DNA of 64,000 nucleotides from Apis mellifera (Eukaryota > Arthropoda > Insecta > Hymenoptera > Apidae): the NCBI RefSeq assembly GCF_003254395.2, contig NC_037651.1, positions 8,438,001-8,502,000 of the forward strand, given 5' to 3'. Position 1 is the first letter of the stretch. Every line of letters starts with the position of its first letter. Of this stretch, positions 33,552-44,896 are shown piece by piece. The notes below the pieces were generated by a model. That model was not told where the DNA came from. It worked only from the letters and a program-made list of their open reading frames with translations, and ran no database searches. The position numbers and the translations under genes are program-made.

Positions 33552-33850
33552 CTTTTCTTCCGAGCCGCCGCCGCCGCCGCCGTTCCCGTTGTCGTTGTCG
33601 TTGTCGTTCTCGTTGTCGTGCGACGCGACTCGCGGCCAGACACCGCCAACGAAACTGCTAATGATCGTTGCGTAATTTTCTAGCTCTCTCCCTTCGGTCC
33701 GATCAAAGACCCATTCGAGCCGATTATTTATAGAGGCGGCCACGATCCGTTCCACACGATCAACTAATTCATCGTAATGCAATGTTCCTTTAAAATTCCT
33801 CCAACTCGGTCCAACGTAAACGTTTTTCGCTTCTTCGTCCCTTTGCGATT
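33552..33850 (-). CDS. Candidate exon with Asn-Asp and Gly repeats
   Basis: The minus strand has a 211-codon open frame spanning 33285-33920. Its ends are low-complexity (Phe/Leu/Ser), but the middle about 100 codons are mixed (pieces GTLHYDELVDRVERIVAAS, NNRLEWVFDRTEGRELENY and TIISSFVGGVWPRVA), followed by (DN)n and G6 from the hexamer and triplet repeats, then EEKSKKEGK. Acidic/Asn and Gly runs are common in insect transcription factors, which makes this worth testing. There is no convincing ATG before the mixed part and no domain I recognise. The same DNA also looks like regulatory sequence (TCF, TTTATAG and ATTA words). Confidence 0.12.
33565..33620. repeat. (CCG)n / (GTTGTC)n compound repeat
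   Basis: Six CCG triplets, then GTTCCC and four GTTGTC-type hexamers. On the minus strand the frame over it reads Asn-Asp repeats followed by Gly repeats and stays open. Triplet and hexamer periodicity keeps a reading frame, which is typical of, but not proof of, coding repeats. Confidence 0.9.
33695..33790. promoter_or_regulatory. Cluster of TCF, Caudal/AbdB-like and homeodomain words
   Basis: Within about 90 bp: GATCAAAG (reverse of CTTTGATC, the TCF/Pangolin core), ATTATTTATAG (TTTATAG, Caudal/posterior-Hox-like), CAACTAATTCATC and GTAATGC. The motif mix is compatible with an enhancer but could be chance. It overlaps the candidate exon on the minus strand. Confidence 0.18.
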
Positions 33851-34160
33851 CAATCCAAAGAGAGAGAGAGAGAGAGAGAAATTTCTTCATTTTGCAAAAA
33901 AAGAAGTAGCTCGTTTTCAATTCTCGATCGATGAATCGCGTCAGGGACGCGCGAAGTTTCCAGTTCGAATATTAATGACGGCCATAGGTCTCTCTCTCCC
34001 TTAGCTAGGGTGACAAGGGATGAAGCGTCTGTTCTTCCATTTGGAAGATCAATTTTGCATAGGTCGTAAAGGGTAGGAAATTGGTTTTCATGAGAATGTA
34101 ACGGGGATCGTATATCAAAAGCAAAACTCGAGGTTGCCTCTGTTTCTCTCGGCACGACGA

Positions 34161-34189
34161 GCGGCCGGCCGGCCGGCCGACCGGCCGGG
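34161..34189. repeat. (GGCC)n palindromic tetranucleotide repeat
   Basis: GCGGCCGGCCGGCCGGCCGA then CCGGCCGGG: about seven CCGG/GGCC units, self-complementary throughout, with one interruption. This is unusual in a genome whose other repeats are GA, TA and A/T rich. Confidence 0.92.
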
Positions 34190-34555
34190 AACGATCCCGT
34201 GGCGCGAGGACGGCTCGAATGGTGGACGGTTAATTTGGCGGGGGGAGGGTGGCATTTATCGAGAGGTCCGGTTTTGACGGATTCCCGCGGAAACGCGAGG
34301 GGGTGGCCCGGGGAGGAGCGACGGGGCACGCCATTTTGCGCGTCTGATCGGCTCGTAACGGCCGCCACAAAGCGCATCGCGTGCAACCTAATGAGAGTAA
34401 TCACTTAATAAAGGCGGACCGGCATCGCGTGACGCTCTACACGCGCATAACTGAGAATCAATATTTGATTTTCAGGTTTCTCCGCCGGCGCGGATCCTCT
34501 TGTTCCTTCGCCTTTTTTTCGTCCATCCGGTGAACGAGATGAAACCGATCGAGCG

Positions 34556-34619
34556 TTCCTTCTTTTTCCTTCTTTCTTTCCTCCCTCCCTCTCTCTCCCT
34601 TTCTCTCTCTTTCTCTCTC
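34556..34619. repeat. CTTT/CCTC/CT polypyrimidine tract
   Basis: Over 60 bp of continuous pyrimidine on the plus strand. Confidence 0.9.
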
Positions 34620-35063
34620 GATAGACGCCACTTTACGAGAAATAACACGTATTTTACTGCTCACCGAGAAATTGATCGTTTCTTCTCTGTTTCAGACAGG
34701 GCGCATCATCTGATGGATGCTTGGACGGGTTCGGTCACGCTCATCGGCGTTTCCTTCGAACACCGACTAATGGAGACCCTTGTCAGCCAATTCGTCAGAA
34801 TTCGTGAGTTTATGGACCAATCTGTTTATCTTAACAAATTGCATTTTATCCGATTTTTTATTCGAGCCGTGTCTCGCATGCGCGGTTTCGCGTCGCATTT
34901 CTTCCTCCACTTCTTTTTCTTCTCTTCCTTTTCTTTTCATTTTCTCCTCTCCTCTCTCCCTTTCACTCTCACTTTCGTCCTTTCGCTTTCATTTTTATCG
35001 AAGCCGCATCTTCCAGCAGTCGAGAGTTACCGATGTAACGGAGTTACCCCTTTTTTGCCGGTA

Positions 35064-35092
35064 TTTAATTACCAATTAATTAAGATGACTCA
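35064..35092. promoter_or_regulatory. ATTA cluster followed by an AP-1 site
   Basis: TTTAATTACCAATTAATTAAG holds four overlapping homeodomain cores and is followed 1-2 bp later by TGACTCA, an exact AP-1 core (35086-35092). Inference from motifs only. Confidence 0.22.
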
Positions 35093-35131
35093 GTCCCGCC
35101 ATTTAACTCAGTTCCCTCCCCATACGGACAC

Positions 35132-35153
35132 GTATATATATATATATATATAT
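35132..35153. repeat. (TA)n microsatellite
   Basis: GTATATATATATATATATATATC run. Confidence 0.9.
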
Positions 35154-36842
35154 CCTCGACGAGAAGCGGGTTCTTCTCCAAATCGATCCTCTTCAATATA
35201 ATCAAATATCACAAAAATCGTGGTCTAGAAAATCCTGGTCTTTGTCATTCTCGACCGCGGTAAGATCTGGCAACGATCGGTTCCCACATCGATGGAATTA
35301 TTAGCATCGTCCCGTCATCAGTCACTCGTTTTGACACGGCGAAAATAAATAGTCCGGCCGATCCGGCCGAGGAGACAAGAGGACGATATGGACGGGGAGG
35401 GGGAGAAGGGAGGAGGAGAAGAGAGGGAATAAAAAAAAAAGGGGTAGGAAAGGACCCCCCCGGATCTCGCTTCGTAGATCTCCTCGCTACCCGATTTCGA
35501 ACGGTTGGAAAAGTTTTCGGGTGATTTTCGCGGCGCGAATTTTCCACACATGATCGCGCCTCTCCATCCATCAAATCTCTCGCACTCTCGGGATAGATTT
35601 TTTAACGGGGAGGGGAGGGAGGTACGATCGAGTCCAAAGATCCATTTGTCATTCTCTCTTTTCCTCGACATTTCGAGAAAAATCGTTCTCCTTTTTTTTT
35701 TCTCCCCCTTTTCACCGTTAATCTCTCCGCCTTTTTCTCCGCGTTTCCGAGAATTCTTCTCCCTCCTCGAGTCGATATTTCTTTTTTTCTCTTTTCCTTC
35801 TCGTCGAAATCTACGATGAGACCTCTCGACGATGAGGTCGTCGTGAGGCGAAAAAATACCGTTCTCGAATTCGAATTATTATCGATAATTCGAAAGACAC
35901 GGAGAGAGGGATAATAATAACGGAATTTAAGTAGCGGTACAGGCGGAAAGATTCTGTTACAAGTTAAGGGAGGGGATATTACGTTGAGGGGGAAGAAAGG
36001 GGTAAAGGGAGGCCTGGAGGCCCAGGTGAAAATGGAATTTTTATCCAGCCGGTCCGTACAAAATTCTAATTTGACGTTGGAAACTGACGAGCAAAAGGGT
36101 GAAAAAAGAAAAAGCGGGGAGGAAGTTCATTTCACCCCTTGGGAAAGGATTTTTACGTATTATGCGCGGCTACCCGTCCCGCAACGGCGCACGAAAGGGT
36201 GAGACGTTGGGAGGGTCGAAATCGTAGAAAATGATAAACAGGGTGAATCTTATTCAAATAGAAAGACAAGATCCTGGATTTGAGGCAGGAACCCCAGGAA
36301 CCTTTCGTTTCTACCTGAGCCATGGGAAAAAGCCACGGGACGTTCAACTTTCCTCCATCGATTCCTCTCCTCTCCTCTCCTTTCCTTTTTTACCTTTTTT
36401 CCTTTTTTCTTCCTTCCCCCCTCCCTCCCTTTAACCCGCGCGCGTGAGAGAAGCATCTAAATACCAGATATTACCAGCGAAATAGCGTCAAAGGCGACGA
36501 GTCGCTCGCGAATAAATAATCGTGTAACTTGACCTCCGATTAAAAAAAGAAATAACGTCGAAGAGTGGAAACAACGAAACGCAAGTGACTACACATATAT
36601 ACACACACATACACATACACACGAGAAAAAAGAAGGAGAGGAAAAGGTTAATGGATGCTGGCCCGATCTTTCGTTCCGTTGGAACGCGATCGCCACGAAC
36701 GAAACCGACACCGCGTGCTCCATATTCCGCCGCAGGATCAGGATCTCCGTGCGCGGACAGTATCACGATCTACCGTCAAACCCGATCAAAAGCCACTGCT
36801 GCCTTTCGTAGGGACCGAGAACCGGCTTCGCGTGGACCGACT

Positions 36843-36861
36843 AAAAAAGAAAAGAAAAAAA

Positions 36862-36894
<33 letters not shown>

Positions 36895-36901
36895 AAGAAA
36901 C
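36843..36901. repeat. A/GA-rich polypurine tract
   Basis: AAAAAAGAAAAGAAAAAAAAGAGAG-type start, then a GA run and GAAAAAG. Confidence 0.9.
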
Positions 36902-37433
36902 GAGTTGGAGCATCGAAACGCGGTTAGGTAAGTCCGAAAATTCGGAATCCCTTAAGAAAACACAGCTGGTGCGTACGGCAGGTAAAACGCGCGCGAGGGT
37001 TCCGTCAATCCGTAGGAAACGCGCGCTAGGGGTGAACGAGGAGGAGGAGGTATCGAACGAATACGGTGAGATGACATCTTGCGCAATTTTGTTTTTTTTC
37101 TTTTCCCCTTTTTATATATCCTTTCCCTCCTCTTTCTTCCTTTTCTCTCTCCGTCAACGGTACGTCTTCCCCTGGACCTGGTCCTTCCTCATTCAAACGC
37201 GCGACAGATTGAAAGGGTTCGCACAGGAGGGATATTCGATTTCCTCCTCCTCCTCGATCTCGCTCCCCCCCGCGTTCACCCTTTCTTCTCCCCAAAACCT
37301 ACCTGCCCCACTGTTTTCGCTTCTCGAGTTACTAAAGACGCGGAAATCCAAAAATCGCGAAGCTCGCCCGACCAAGGGAGATCTTTCTTTCTTCGACCCT
37401 CGCCTCTCTGCCGATTCAATGGCCCTGCCACCG

Positions 37434-37457
37434 ATCTCTCTCTCTCTCTCTCTCTCT
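37434..37457. repeat. (CT)n microsatellite
   Basis: TCTCTCTCTCTCTCTCTCTCTCTG run. Confidence 0.9.
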
Positions 37458-37688
37458 GCCCCACTCTCCACCCCTTTTTCGTCCCTCGTAAAGGTCCTTC
37501 TTCTTCGATCCCCTCCTTTCTTCTTCTCGCGCGTTTTTCTCCTTTCTTCCATCACGGACTTCTATCCGGGGTTCTTAACCCCTTTTTTCCCGTCAGCTGC
37601 CACGTAACAGCTGTATACGAGTCGGCCAGCGCCAGACTCGAGGCGAGCGCTCGCGCGCCCGTGCTTTGTGCAAGTCGGTGTGTAGACG

Positions 37689-37706
37689 CGTGTGTGTGTG
37701 TGTGTA
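37689..37706. repeat. (GT)n microsatellite flanked by GTAGACGCGTG
   Basis: Nine GT units. The word GTAGACGCGTGT occurs directly before and after it, so the GT run sits between two copies of a 12-bp direct repeat. Confidence 0.85.
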
Positions 37707-37918
37707 GACGCGTGTTCGCCCGAGTTTCGATATTATCCGCGAGCGGTCCTTATCTCGATCGACCGGCCGATTTCCCGCGTCCACAGCCACCGGTTACGCA
37801 AACCATTATTGTTACCCCGCTTTATGGGATTTTCGAGTTTGTTTCTCTCTTCTCAGTTCGTTTTCGAGGCGCAAGCAGGCGGAAGGGGAGGTTTTTTCGG
37901 GCTCATTGTACCCGTTCC

Positions 37919-37942
37919 AATACTACTACTACTACTATTACG
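37919..37942. repeat. (TAC)n triplet microsatellite
   Basis: AATACTACTACTACTACTATTACG run. Confidence 0.9.
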
Positions 37943-38094
37943 ACGAGAGCGAGAGAGAGACGGATAAGGGTCGACGAATTCGTTCCTCTCTATGGATATA
38001 TTTCGTTCTCGTACGTTCTCGTCCACTCGAGCGAAGCCGTTGCTGCGTCCACCTATCGCTACGTGTCGGTATATCGCCTTTGCTCGATATTGTG

Positions 38095-38097
38095 TGT

Positions 38098-38141
<44 letters not shown>
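38095..38141. repeat. (GT)(TA)n microsatellite
   Basis: GTGTATACA followed by about 38 bp of alternating TA. Confidence 0.95.
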
Positions 38142-38143
<2 letters not shown>

Positions 38144-38324
38144 CTCCGAACTCGCGTTTCTGTTATTTATTCGAGGCATGGCTCGATTTGTATCGGGCTG
38201 GCAAAGTGCGTCGGATGGGCGCGCGGCGAATCGGTGGGAATGACAGTTCCGAGAGAGGCGAATACGATCGTTGCGCGAGGCACGAAACTCGCGTTCGGTA
38301 AACCGGGACGGGAAAGATAATAAA

Positions 38325-38377
38325 GATCGGGGAGGGGAAGAGGAGGGGAGGAGAGGAGGAGAGGAAAGGAGAGGGGG
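38325..38377. repeat. GGGGA/GGA polypurine tract
   Basis: GGGGAGGGGAAGAGGAGGGGAGGAGAGG-type sequence, purine-only on the plus strand. Confidence 0.88.
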
Positions 38378-38729
38378 CGCGGACGAGTCGGTGAGAAAGT
38401 TTGGCTGCTCCCACGCGAAGAGTTGGGACGGGGGCAGGGCGACAGCCATTATCGCGGGCAAATATTTAGAGGGAGACGTCCCGCTCGTTTCGTTACGTTT
38501 CTGTCTGCCGAATCTTTTCCGTCACCCGAATCCATTCGGCCGCGAGTTTCGAAACCGCCGCGCGCTCGCTGTTTGGGTAATTGAATTCGGACAGCTTCGA
38601 GTGGCCGAGAGGGACGGTTCACGGGCGGAGTGTCTGAAAAATCTCGAGTCAGAGGCCCGAGGCGTGATCCCCCGCTCGAAACGTGACTCGCGTGAAATTC
38701 CCGAGATCTTACCAAGGCCCCGTAGAAAA

Positions 38730-38805
38730 GGAGAGAGACAGAGAGACAGAGAGGGACAGAGAGGGACAGAGAGGGACAGAGAGAGACAGATAGAGAGAGA
38801 GAGAG
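38730..38805. repeat. (GAGGGACAGA)n decamer array
   Basis: GAGAGACAGA and GAGGGACAGA decamers in tandem (about seven units) passing into a GA run. The GACAGAGA/GACAAGGG-type block inside GA repeats echoes the 2.8-3.1 kb array. Confidence 0.92.
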
Positions 38806-39189
38806 GAGAAGAATAGGGAGGGGAGGGGAGAGGAAGAAGAAAAAATCCTGTTTCGGGGATCGTGGATCGGCTTAGTGTCGTCTATGGATCTAACCGTGTA
38901 CGTGAAACGAAAGGATCCAGCATCTTTGAAAGGAAGGAGTCACTGTAAAAATAGGGCGAGATAATGGAGAGCATTGAATGGTTACACGTGTCCGGGGGAA
39001 GAGAAATATAAGAAAGAAAGATTTCTTTTCCATCGTCCGATGACTTTTCGAATATCTTCTCCTCCTTCGATCCCTCGTATCGTTTATCCTTCGTTTTATC
39101 CCCCGCCTTCGTTTCCGATCATCCGCGTTCGTTTTCTTTCCCTTCTTCTTCTTTCACGTAGATCGACGCGACCTCGATTTCGTCTTCTC

Positions 39190-39245
39190 AAGAAAGAAAG
39201 AAAGAAAGAAAGAAGGAAGGAAAGGAAGAAGGAAGAAAAAAAAAA
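39190..39245. repeat. (AAAG)n/(GGAA)n tract
   Basis: AAGAAAGAAAGAAAGAAAGA passing into AAGGAAGGAAAGG and an A-run. Confidence 0.92.
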
Positions 39246-39650
39246 TCATCCTCCTAGAAAGTAAAACTCGAGTCGATGTTCGGCGTCTCTCGAGAGAGAG
39301 AGTTCGTTGCACCCTTTGAAGTCGTCTCGCCCTTTAAATTCCACGCCGTGGCGTCCCCCTTCCTCCCTCTCGACGAACACCCCCGCGCAAACTTCTCACT
39401 TTCGTAGCAGCGGGTCTAGTGGCTCTTCCGATCCGAGAAATCCCGCCACTTCTGATTCAACTGTAAATTTCTCCTCCAGACCCACTCGAAGCCTCGTTTC
39501 GTTTCACGACGCCGTGGCCAAGCGTCGGTTAGGCCCGATTCGATTAATTCGAAACCGCGGCCCTACCCACGTTCGTTTTTCGGATCGGAACACGGGTTAC
39601 TGAGAACGCGGTAATTTTGGCCCGCGATATCACCCGACAGAGCCAGAAGC

Positions 39651-39692
39651 GCCTCCCTCTCTCTCCCTCTCTCTCTCTCTCCTTCCTCTTCT
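39651..39692. repeat. CT-rich tract
   Basis: CCTCCCTCTCTCTCCCTCTCTCTC-type pyrimidine run. Confidence 0.88.
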
Positions 39693-40363
39693 CCGTCGTA
39701 TTCGTCATTTTTGGTGGTGTTCAGACACCGAAAGCCGGATCCGAGATAGGGACTTGAGAAACAGCAGGCACCGAAGCATCATCCCCTTTCCCTCTGTCCT
39801 GCTCTGCTCCGCTCGATTCCTAAGAAAGGAACGCGCACATGGCCCTGTATCGTTCCGCGCCACTTATCCTTCTCTTTTATAATTTTAGATTTCGGAATAT
39901 CTACCCCTCTAATGACTCGCTCGTCTTTCTTCTTTCTTCCGAGACGAGATTTCGAGAGGACGCGTCATCTCGTACGATTTTTACATCTCGTATCGACGAA
40001 TCGAACGATGCACCGACCATGGCATCGCATTAGACTTGTTTTTTAGAATTGTCGGTAAAATTGGGACAGGCTCGTTGGGAAACGAGTTAATTTCACGGAC
40101 TGACAAGCGCCTCGCCCACGATCTTGCGAGAATCGATTTCCGGTTGGGGAATATTTTTGGAATATTCTGTTTTGGTAATTTGCGCCTGTATTTCCGTGGT
40201 CGCCGCGAAAAAAAAGGGAGAAAAAGGAGAAAACGCCACCCCGCATGGGGCACGAAAGAGGGTTCCGACGAAATCGGGGAAACTGCAGGGGGCCGACTCC
40301 GATCCACCGATCGATTAATCATTCTCGTTCGTATTTACCTTCGTACCTGATCGTTTCGCCTTT

Positions 40364-40399
40364 TTTCATCTTCTTCTCCTCTTTTTTTTTTTTTTTTTT
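40364..40399. repeat. Poly-T tract
   Basis: Interrupted T-runs ending in about 18 consecutive T. Confidence 0.88.
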
Positions 40400-42292
40400 A
40401 CCGCTTCTTTCTCTTTGTGGGGAGGACCGAGGACCTATCCGTGATTTCTTCGTTTCTCGAATTCCTTCTATCGCGCGAGCGGTTTTTTTTCCCTTTTTTT
40501 CCCCCCCTTCCTCTTTCCTCTCCTCGCCTGAAATCGCCATCGCGCGTATTATACATTTCTTCATCGGGAAGGGGTTCCTCTCTCTCTCTCTCCGTGCGAT
40601 TCATCGATCAGATTCATCCGATGAAAGAGTTTCCGTGGCAGCGTGAAAATCTTAATGATCGAACGGCATGAGAACGTTTTTAATCGTTTTCTTCTCCAAT
40701 TCTCGACCTTCCACTCGTCGATCAAAATCGACGATTCTTCGGGAAGAAAAAAAAGTTCGTTCCTCTTTTTTTCTCTCTCTCTCTCTCAATCTCCTCTAAT
40801 TTCCGCTTCAACCATAAAATCCACGTAAATTCTCCTTTAGAATTTACAATTTTAATTTGGAAACTAGGAGTAAAAAAAAAAAAAAACGTCGAGACCCTAA
40901 TTCATTCTGAAGAACAAGTTTTCCTTTCCTCTCTCCCCACACGTCATCCCCCAATTTAGCCGATTTGTCCCGAGAAGAGACAAATCGCGCCACCTCACGT
41001 GCTTCTTCCCGTTTCCCACGTAATTCCCAGTTCGGGCGTCTTCGAGTCATTGCACGTGGCGCGACGCGCTCGGCTACCTGATTCCGTGTTAATTCCATCT
41101 GCCGGCGTCTCTCCCTCCCCGTGGAAACGGCGAGGAAAAGGAAAAGGCGAGTTTTTGTCGCGCCGGAAGTCCTGATTCAACTCCCAGTGTCGAACCTCTC
41201 AGAAGAGCCTAACCCTTCAGGCATTTTTTTGTTTTTCACCAAATACATACATACCACCACGCCATATTGTCGTGGGAACGCGGTTTCACGATTCAGCCGA
41301 GGGGGCACGGATCACTGCTACTATATTTAAATATGCTTTTTCGAGAAAACCCATCGAAAACTTCTCCCCCTCCCGCGTGTCTTCCCGCGTGCATATATTT
41401 CTCCCCGACATGTGTGTCTCCCTCCCTCTTCCTTAACTAAGGAATACGAATTTCTCTTCTTTTTTTATTTTCCTTTTTCTTTTTTACAAAAAAAGGGAAG
41501 CCGATTCCAGCTGCTGCCGCCGCCTCGTACCCTTTAACCCTTCACGAAACCCCGCACGAACTCGGAAGAAGAAAATTTGAAAACGTCATCGTCCAACCGA
41601 CGTGCCAGATATCACTATATACCAACACGTGGAATTTGTTACGTGGAAAAACGAGAATTTGTATGAGAAGTGAACGATAGATTCGAGAGTTCTGGAATAA
41701 GAAATTGATCGATAATCTAGTTTCTAATCGCGATAGACGAACAAGAAGATAAAGAACCGAGCGCGTATTTTTACGTCGCTGCGAAAATGATCGAAATTTC
41801 GGCGGTCGTTGTCGATAAGATAATAGAAACGTCCGAGTAAAGAAGAGAAAAGTCGAAGGGGAAAATCGACGAGGTAGAACGCATCTCGTTGTTGAACGAT
41901 CGAACAATGCGCTCCTCGACGCGGCGAAATTTCCTTCCTCTTTCTTACGCTCGAACCGACTTTTCTTCTCCAGATCGTAGCCGAGATCGCCCTTCTTCGA
42001 CATTTCTCCACAGTGAATCTGTCCCGCGATTGCGACACCGATCGATCGAGATCGCGTGCTCGTGAGAGAGGCGAAACGGTAATCCGGCCGACCGTGCACG
42101 CGCGGAACATCCTCGCCCCGTGAAGAAAGAGAGAGAGAGAAAGAGAGATAGAGAGAGAGAGACCTTGAGGAGAGTCTGCAGCTGCATCCTTGCACCGCCC
42201 CCGTGGAGAAGGTAAAGGACAAACGTATAATATGATCTAACAGATCGTAGCCAAGCGGCATCGTGCGAATCGCGAAATCTCGATCCATAGAT

Positions 42293-42321
42293 CCTCTCTC
42301 TCTCTCTCTCTCTCTCTCTCC
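42293..42321. repeat. (CT)n microsatellite
   Basis: Uninterrupted CT run followed by CCCGCTCTCC. Confidence 0.93.
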
Positions 42322-43144
42322 CCGCTCTCCTCCTTCTTCCCCTTCCCCTACCCTCGGTCCCGATCTTGAAATTTTATCGTCTCGGTTATGCTTCCATTGT
42401 TTCGTGCCCTGCCAACCGGTATTTATTATTTAATCTTCCTTTTCGTGAGAATAATTGACGCTCTCCAACTCGCGCTCTCCTCGTCGTGCGTTAACATCGC
42501 GCGATAATGTAATTTCTTTTCTCTTTTTTTCATTTCTCTCTCTCTCTCTCGATCCTCCAAACCATCCTTTAAAACGCGTATGCATGTATTCGTACAATTC
42601 GCGGAGGAACGACGAGTTATTTTATCGAGCGCGATTTTAGATAACGGCGATCGGTAAAGAAAGTTTCATTCGTCGAACAGAGATCGTAAACGGATCGAAA
42701 ATAGAGCGAAAGTTCGTACGTAATTAACGATACATCAAATTATTCGTGAGCATCTCCGTTTGAAATCGTTAAAATTGTATAATACGGGGAGGGGAAAGGG
42801 ACGGGAGACGAGAAAAGGGACGTGGAGATTTTCCTCCTCGGCGACGATTCAACGCGATTGCCGCTCGGCAATGATAATAATTGATCTATTAGCGGAGATA
42901 ACGATAATTGGGCTTATCGTTTAAGCGATTTAACAACAAGTGTTGAGCCAGCCGGCGATCGTCGCTCGTCGAAGGTTGATCACCACTGCGAGCATTCAGC
43001 GATTCAGGGTCTGTTGGGGCCCTTCTACGATAATTACACGGTGCGAGCTGCGAGTCGGCTCAGGAATATATGTTCGATCGGCCGGTTTTTGAATTATTTG
43101 AAAAGAGACAGACCCTGGTATAACCGCGATATTATGGTATCGCG

Positions 43145-43342
43145 ATTCCTCCTCCTCCTCCTCCTTCTCCTCGAACCTTCGATCCCTTTTCTTACCTCTT
43201 TTTGCATCTTTTTTTTTACTTTTTCTTTTTTCTTCCGTTTTTTTCCTTTTCTTTCCTTTCCTTTTCTTTTTTTTTTTACCCTGATACCTCCTCCCGCTCT
43301 TTATTTCCTTCTTTATTTACTTCTTTTTGCATCCTCGCCTCT
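43145..43342. repeat. ~200-bp T/C-rich tract
   Basis: CTCCTCCTCC repeats, then T-rich runs (TTTTCTTTTTTCTTCC and TTTTCTTTTTTTTTTTAC) with few purines over nearly 200 bp. Confidence 0.8.
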
Positions 43343-43491
43343 CTCTGAGCCACAAGAGGCGCCCTTTCGAGAGAGAGATAGAAAGAGAGAGAGAGAGGAG
43401 AGAATCGCGAGAGCCGCTCCTCAATTTTCAATCTCGATGAATTTTCCCTATCCTTGTTCAATCCTTTCCCTCCTCCTTTCGATCCAACTTA

Positions 43492-43492
43492 G

Positions 43493-43530
<38 letters not shown>

Positions 43531-43538
43531 TTATATAC
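43492..43538. repeat. (TA)n microsatellite
   Basis: Alternating TA with two TTTATA interruptions near the right end. Confidence 0.95.
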
Positions 43539-44580
43539 CGAATAGAAAAATTACGATCGTAAATTTATCTTCAACGATCGTGGAAAGAGTGGGGGGACGA
43601 TAGAGGGAATAATCGTAAGCGGAATGTCGCGCGTTTTTATTTAATTATCTCAAATCGCGGTCGATTAGATTAGATAAAAAAGAGAAAAAAAAATTGAAAT
43701 CGTTCGAAAAATTCCCTCCCAACCGAAATTTTATCTTACATCTAGCTCTAAGTTTACGATTAATCTAACCGAATCCCCGGTTATCGGATCCCCTCCCGAC
43801 TGTTTATCGTTATGTTTAGAATATCGAGTGTATAAAATAAATCTCCCCGTCTCCCTCCCCCCTCCCCCCTTCCCTTCCTCCTTCCTCAAAGAGACGAACG
43901 CGAGAACAACGCGGCGAGGAGATTCGCGATTAACGCTAATCAATCCCGATCTGGATCACGGAGCGAGAGCGCGGAACGAAATGCATTTTTTCTCGAGGAT
44001 CGATTTTATACCTCCCCCCTCTCCACCCTGCTTCAGCGGGTTATTACCTGGCCCAGAAAAACAATGGTCCCCTATAGACCCGTGTATACCCGCCGCTCCC
44101 CCAATCCGAGCGGCGACGACGAAACTACATCCGCCGCCCCTGATCGCAGATGTTATAATTTCGAAATAGCATAATTTCCAGCCAACGGATGGATCCCCCT
44201 CCTCCTCCCCTCCCTCCCGACGGAGGTTTTTAGGATCGACGGATGATGGATCGAGGAAGGAGAAAAAAAAAAGAAAAAACGTATTCGAGTATCGCGTACC
44301 CCGCGTGTAGGGGTAAGGGGATGGGGAAGGGGTGGGCGAGGAGGATCGGGGAGGAGCGATTAGATACGATCAGACGCGTTTCGAGAAAAGATATTCATAA
44401 GGGGGAGAATTATCCGCAAATGACTCTTGCAGCGCCGCGAAGGCTGACTTTAATGCTCGGAGCCGGAGTACGTATCTATATCGGTGCGCGAGAGGAAGGG
44501 AGAGGGAGAAAGAGAGAGAGAGAGAAAACGACGAAAAAGGCGTAGCTATGAATTCTGGAGACAAAAGAGGAATGTAATCA

Positions 44581-44702
44581 AGAAATCAGGGAAGGAGAGA
44601 GAGAAAGGGATGGTGGAGGACGGAGGAGGAGAAGGAAGAAGAGGAGGAAGAAGAAGAAGAAAAAGGAAAAGACGGAAAGGAAAGAGAGAGAGAGAGAGAG
44701 GA
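44581..44702. repeat. GGA/GAA/GA polypurine tract
   Basis: GGAGGAGGAGAAGGAAGAAGAGG-type triplets passing into a GA run. Nearly purine-only for 120 bp. Confidence 0.9.
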
Positions 44703-44867
44703 TCGGCATTGGCAAAAGGCATAGGTACTGGGCCGGTCGAGATCGCAACAAATGACTGTGTTTAAACTTGAACGTGACAAAATTTAAAAATCCCGCCCGA
44801 GGGACGTTGGGTGGAGGAGTGGTGGGGGAGCGTGGGTCCAGCGGTGGTGGCCGAGGGAGATAAAGGT

Positions 44868-44896
44868 CTCCCTCTCTCTCTCTCTCTCTCTCTCCT
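44868..44896. repeat. (CT)n microsatellite
   Basis: CCCTCTCTCTCTCTCTCTCTCTCTCC run. Confidence 0.92.

Larger units (their letters stand above)
32094..34160. other. CpG-rich mostly unique DNA
   Basis: No confident gene. Contains a GA tract (33147-33210), AAAG repeats (33384-33410), the CCG/GTTGTC compound repeat (33565-33620) and a GA run (33858-33880). 32200-32640 and 33640-33850 are repeat-poor. Confidence 0.5.
34190..38094. other. CpG-rich unique DNA with many pyrimidine tracts
   Basis: No confident gene. Tracts at 34556-34619 (CT/CTTT), 35132-35153 (TA), 35695-35800 (T/CT), 36360-36432 (CT), 36595-36622 (CA/TA), 36843-36901 (GA), 37434-37457 (CT), 37689-37706 (GT) and 37919-37942 (TAC). 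The long plus frames at 36585-37607 and 37079-38320 read through these tracts. Confidence 0.5.
38142..43144. other. CpG-rich unique DNA with purine and pyrimidine tracts
   Basis: No confident gene. Tracts: GGGGA-rich purine (38325-38377), GGGACAGAGA array (38730-38805), AAAG (39190-39245), CT (39651-39692), poly-T (40364-40399), GA (42127-42162) and CT (42293-42321). 42840-42960 is repeat-poor with TAATTGATCTATTAG and GATAACGATAATTG words and could be regulatory. Confidence 0.5.

Noticed and set aside
36585..37607. 340-codon plus frame
   Set aside because: Begins in a CA/TA microsatellite, crosses a GA tract and CT tracts; no domain.
37079..38320. 413-codon plus frame, the longest in the window
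   Set aside because: Runs through T/C tracts, a CT run, a GT run, a TAC run and a 38-bp TA run (Ile-Tyr repeat); no domain; composition explains it.
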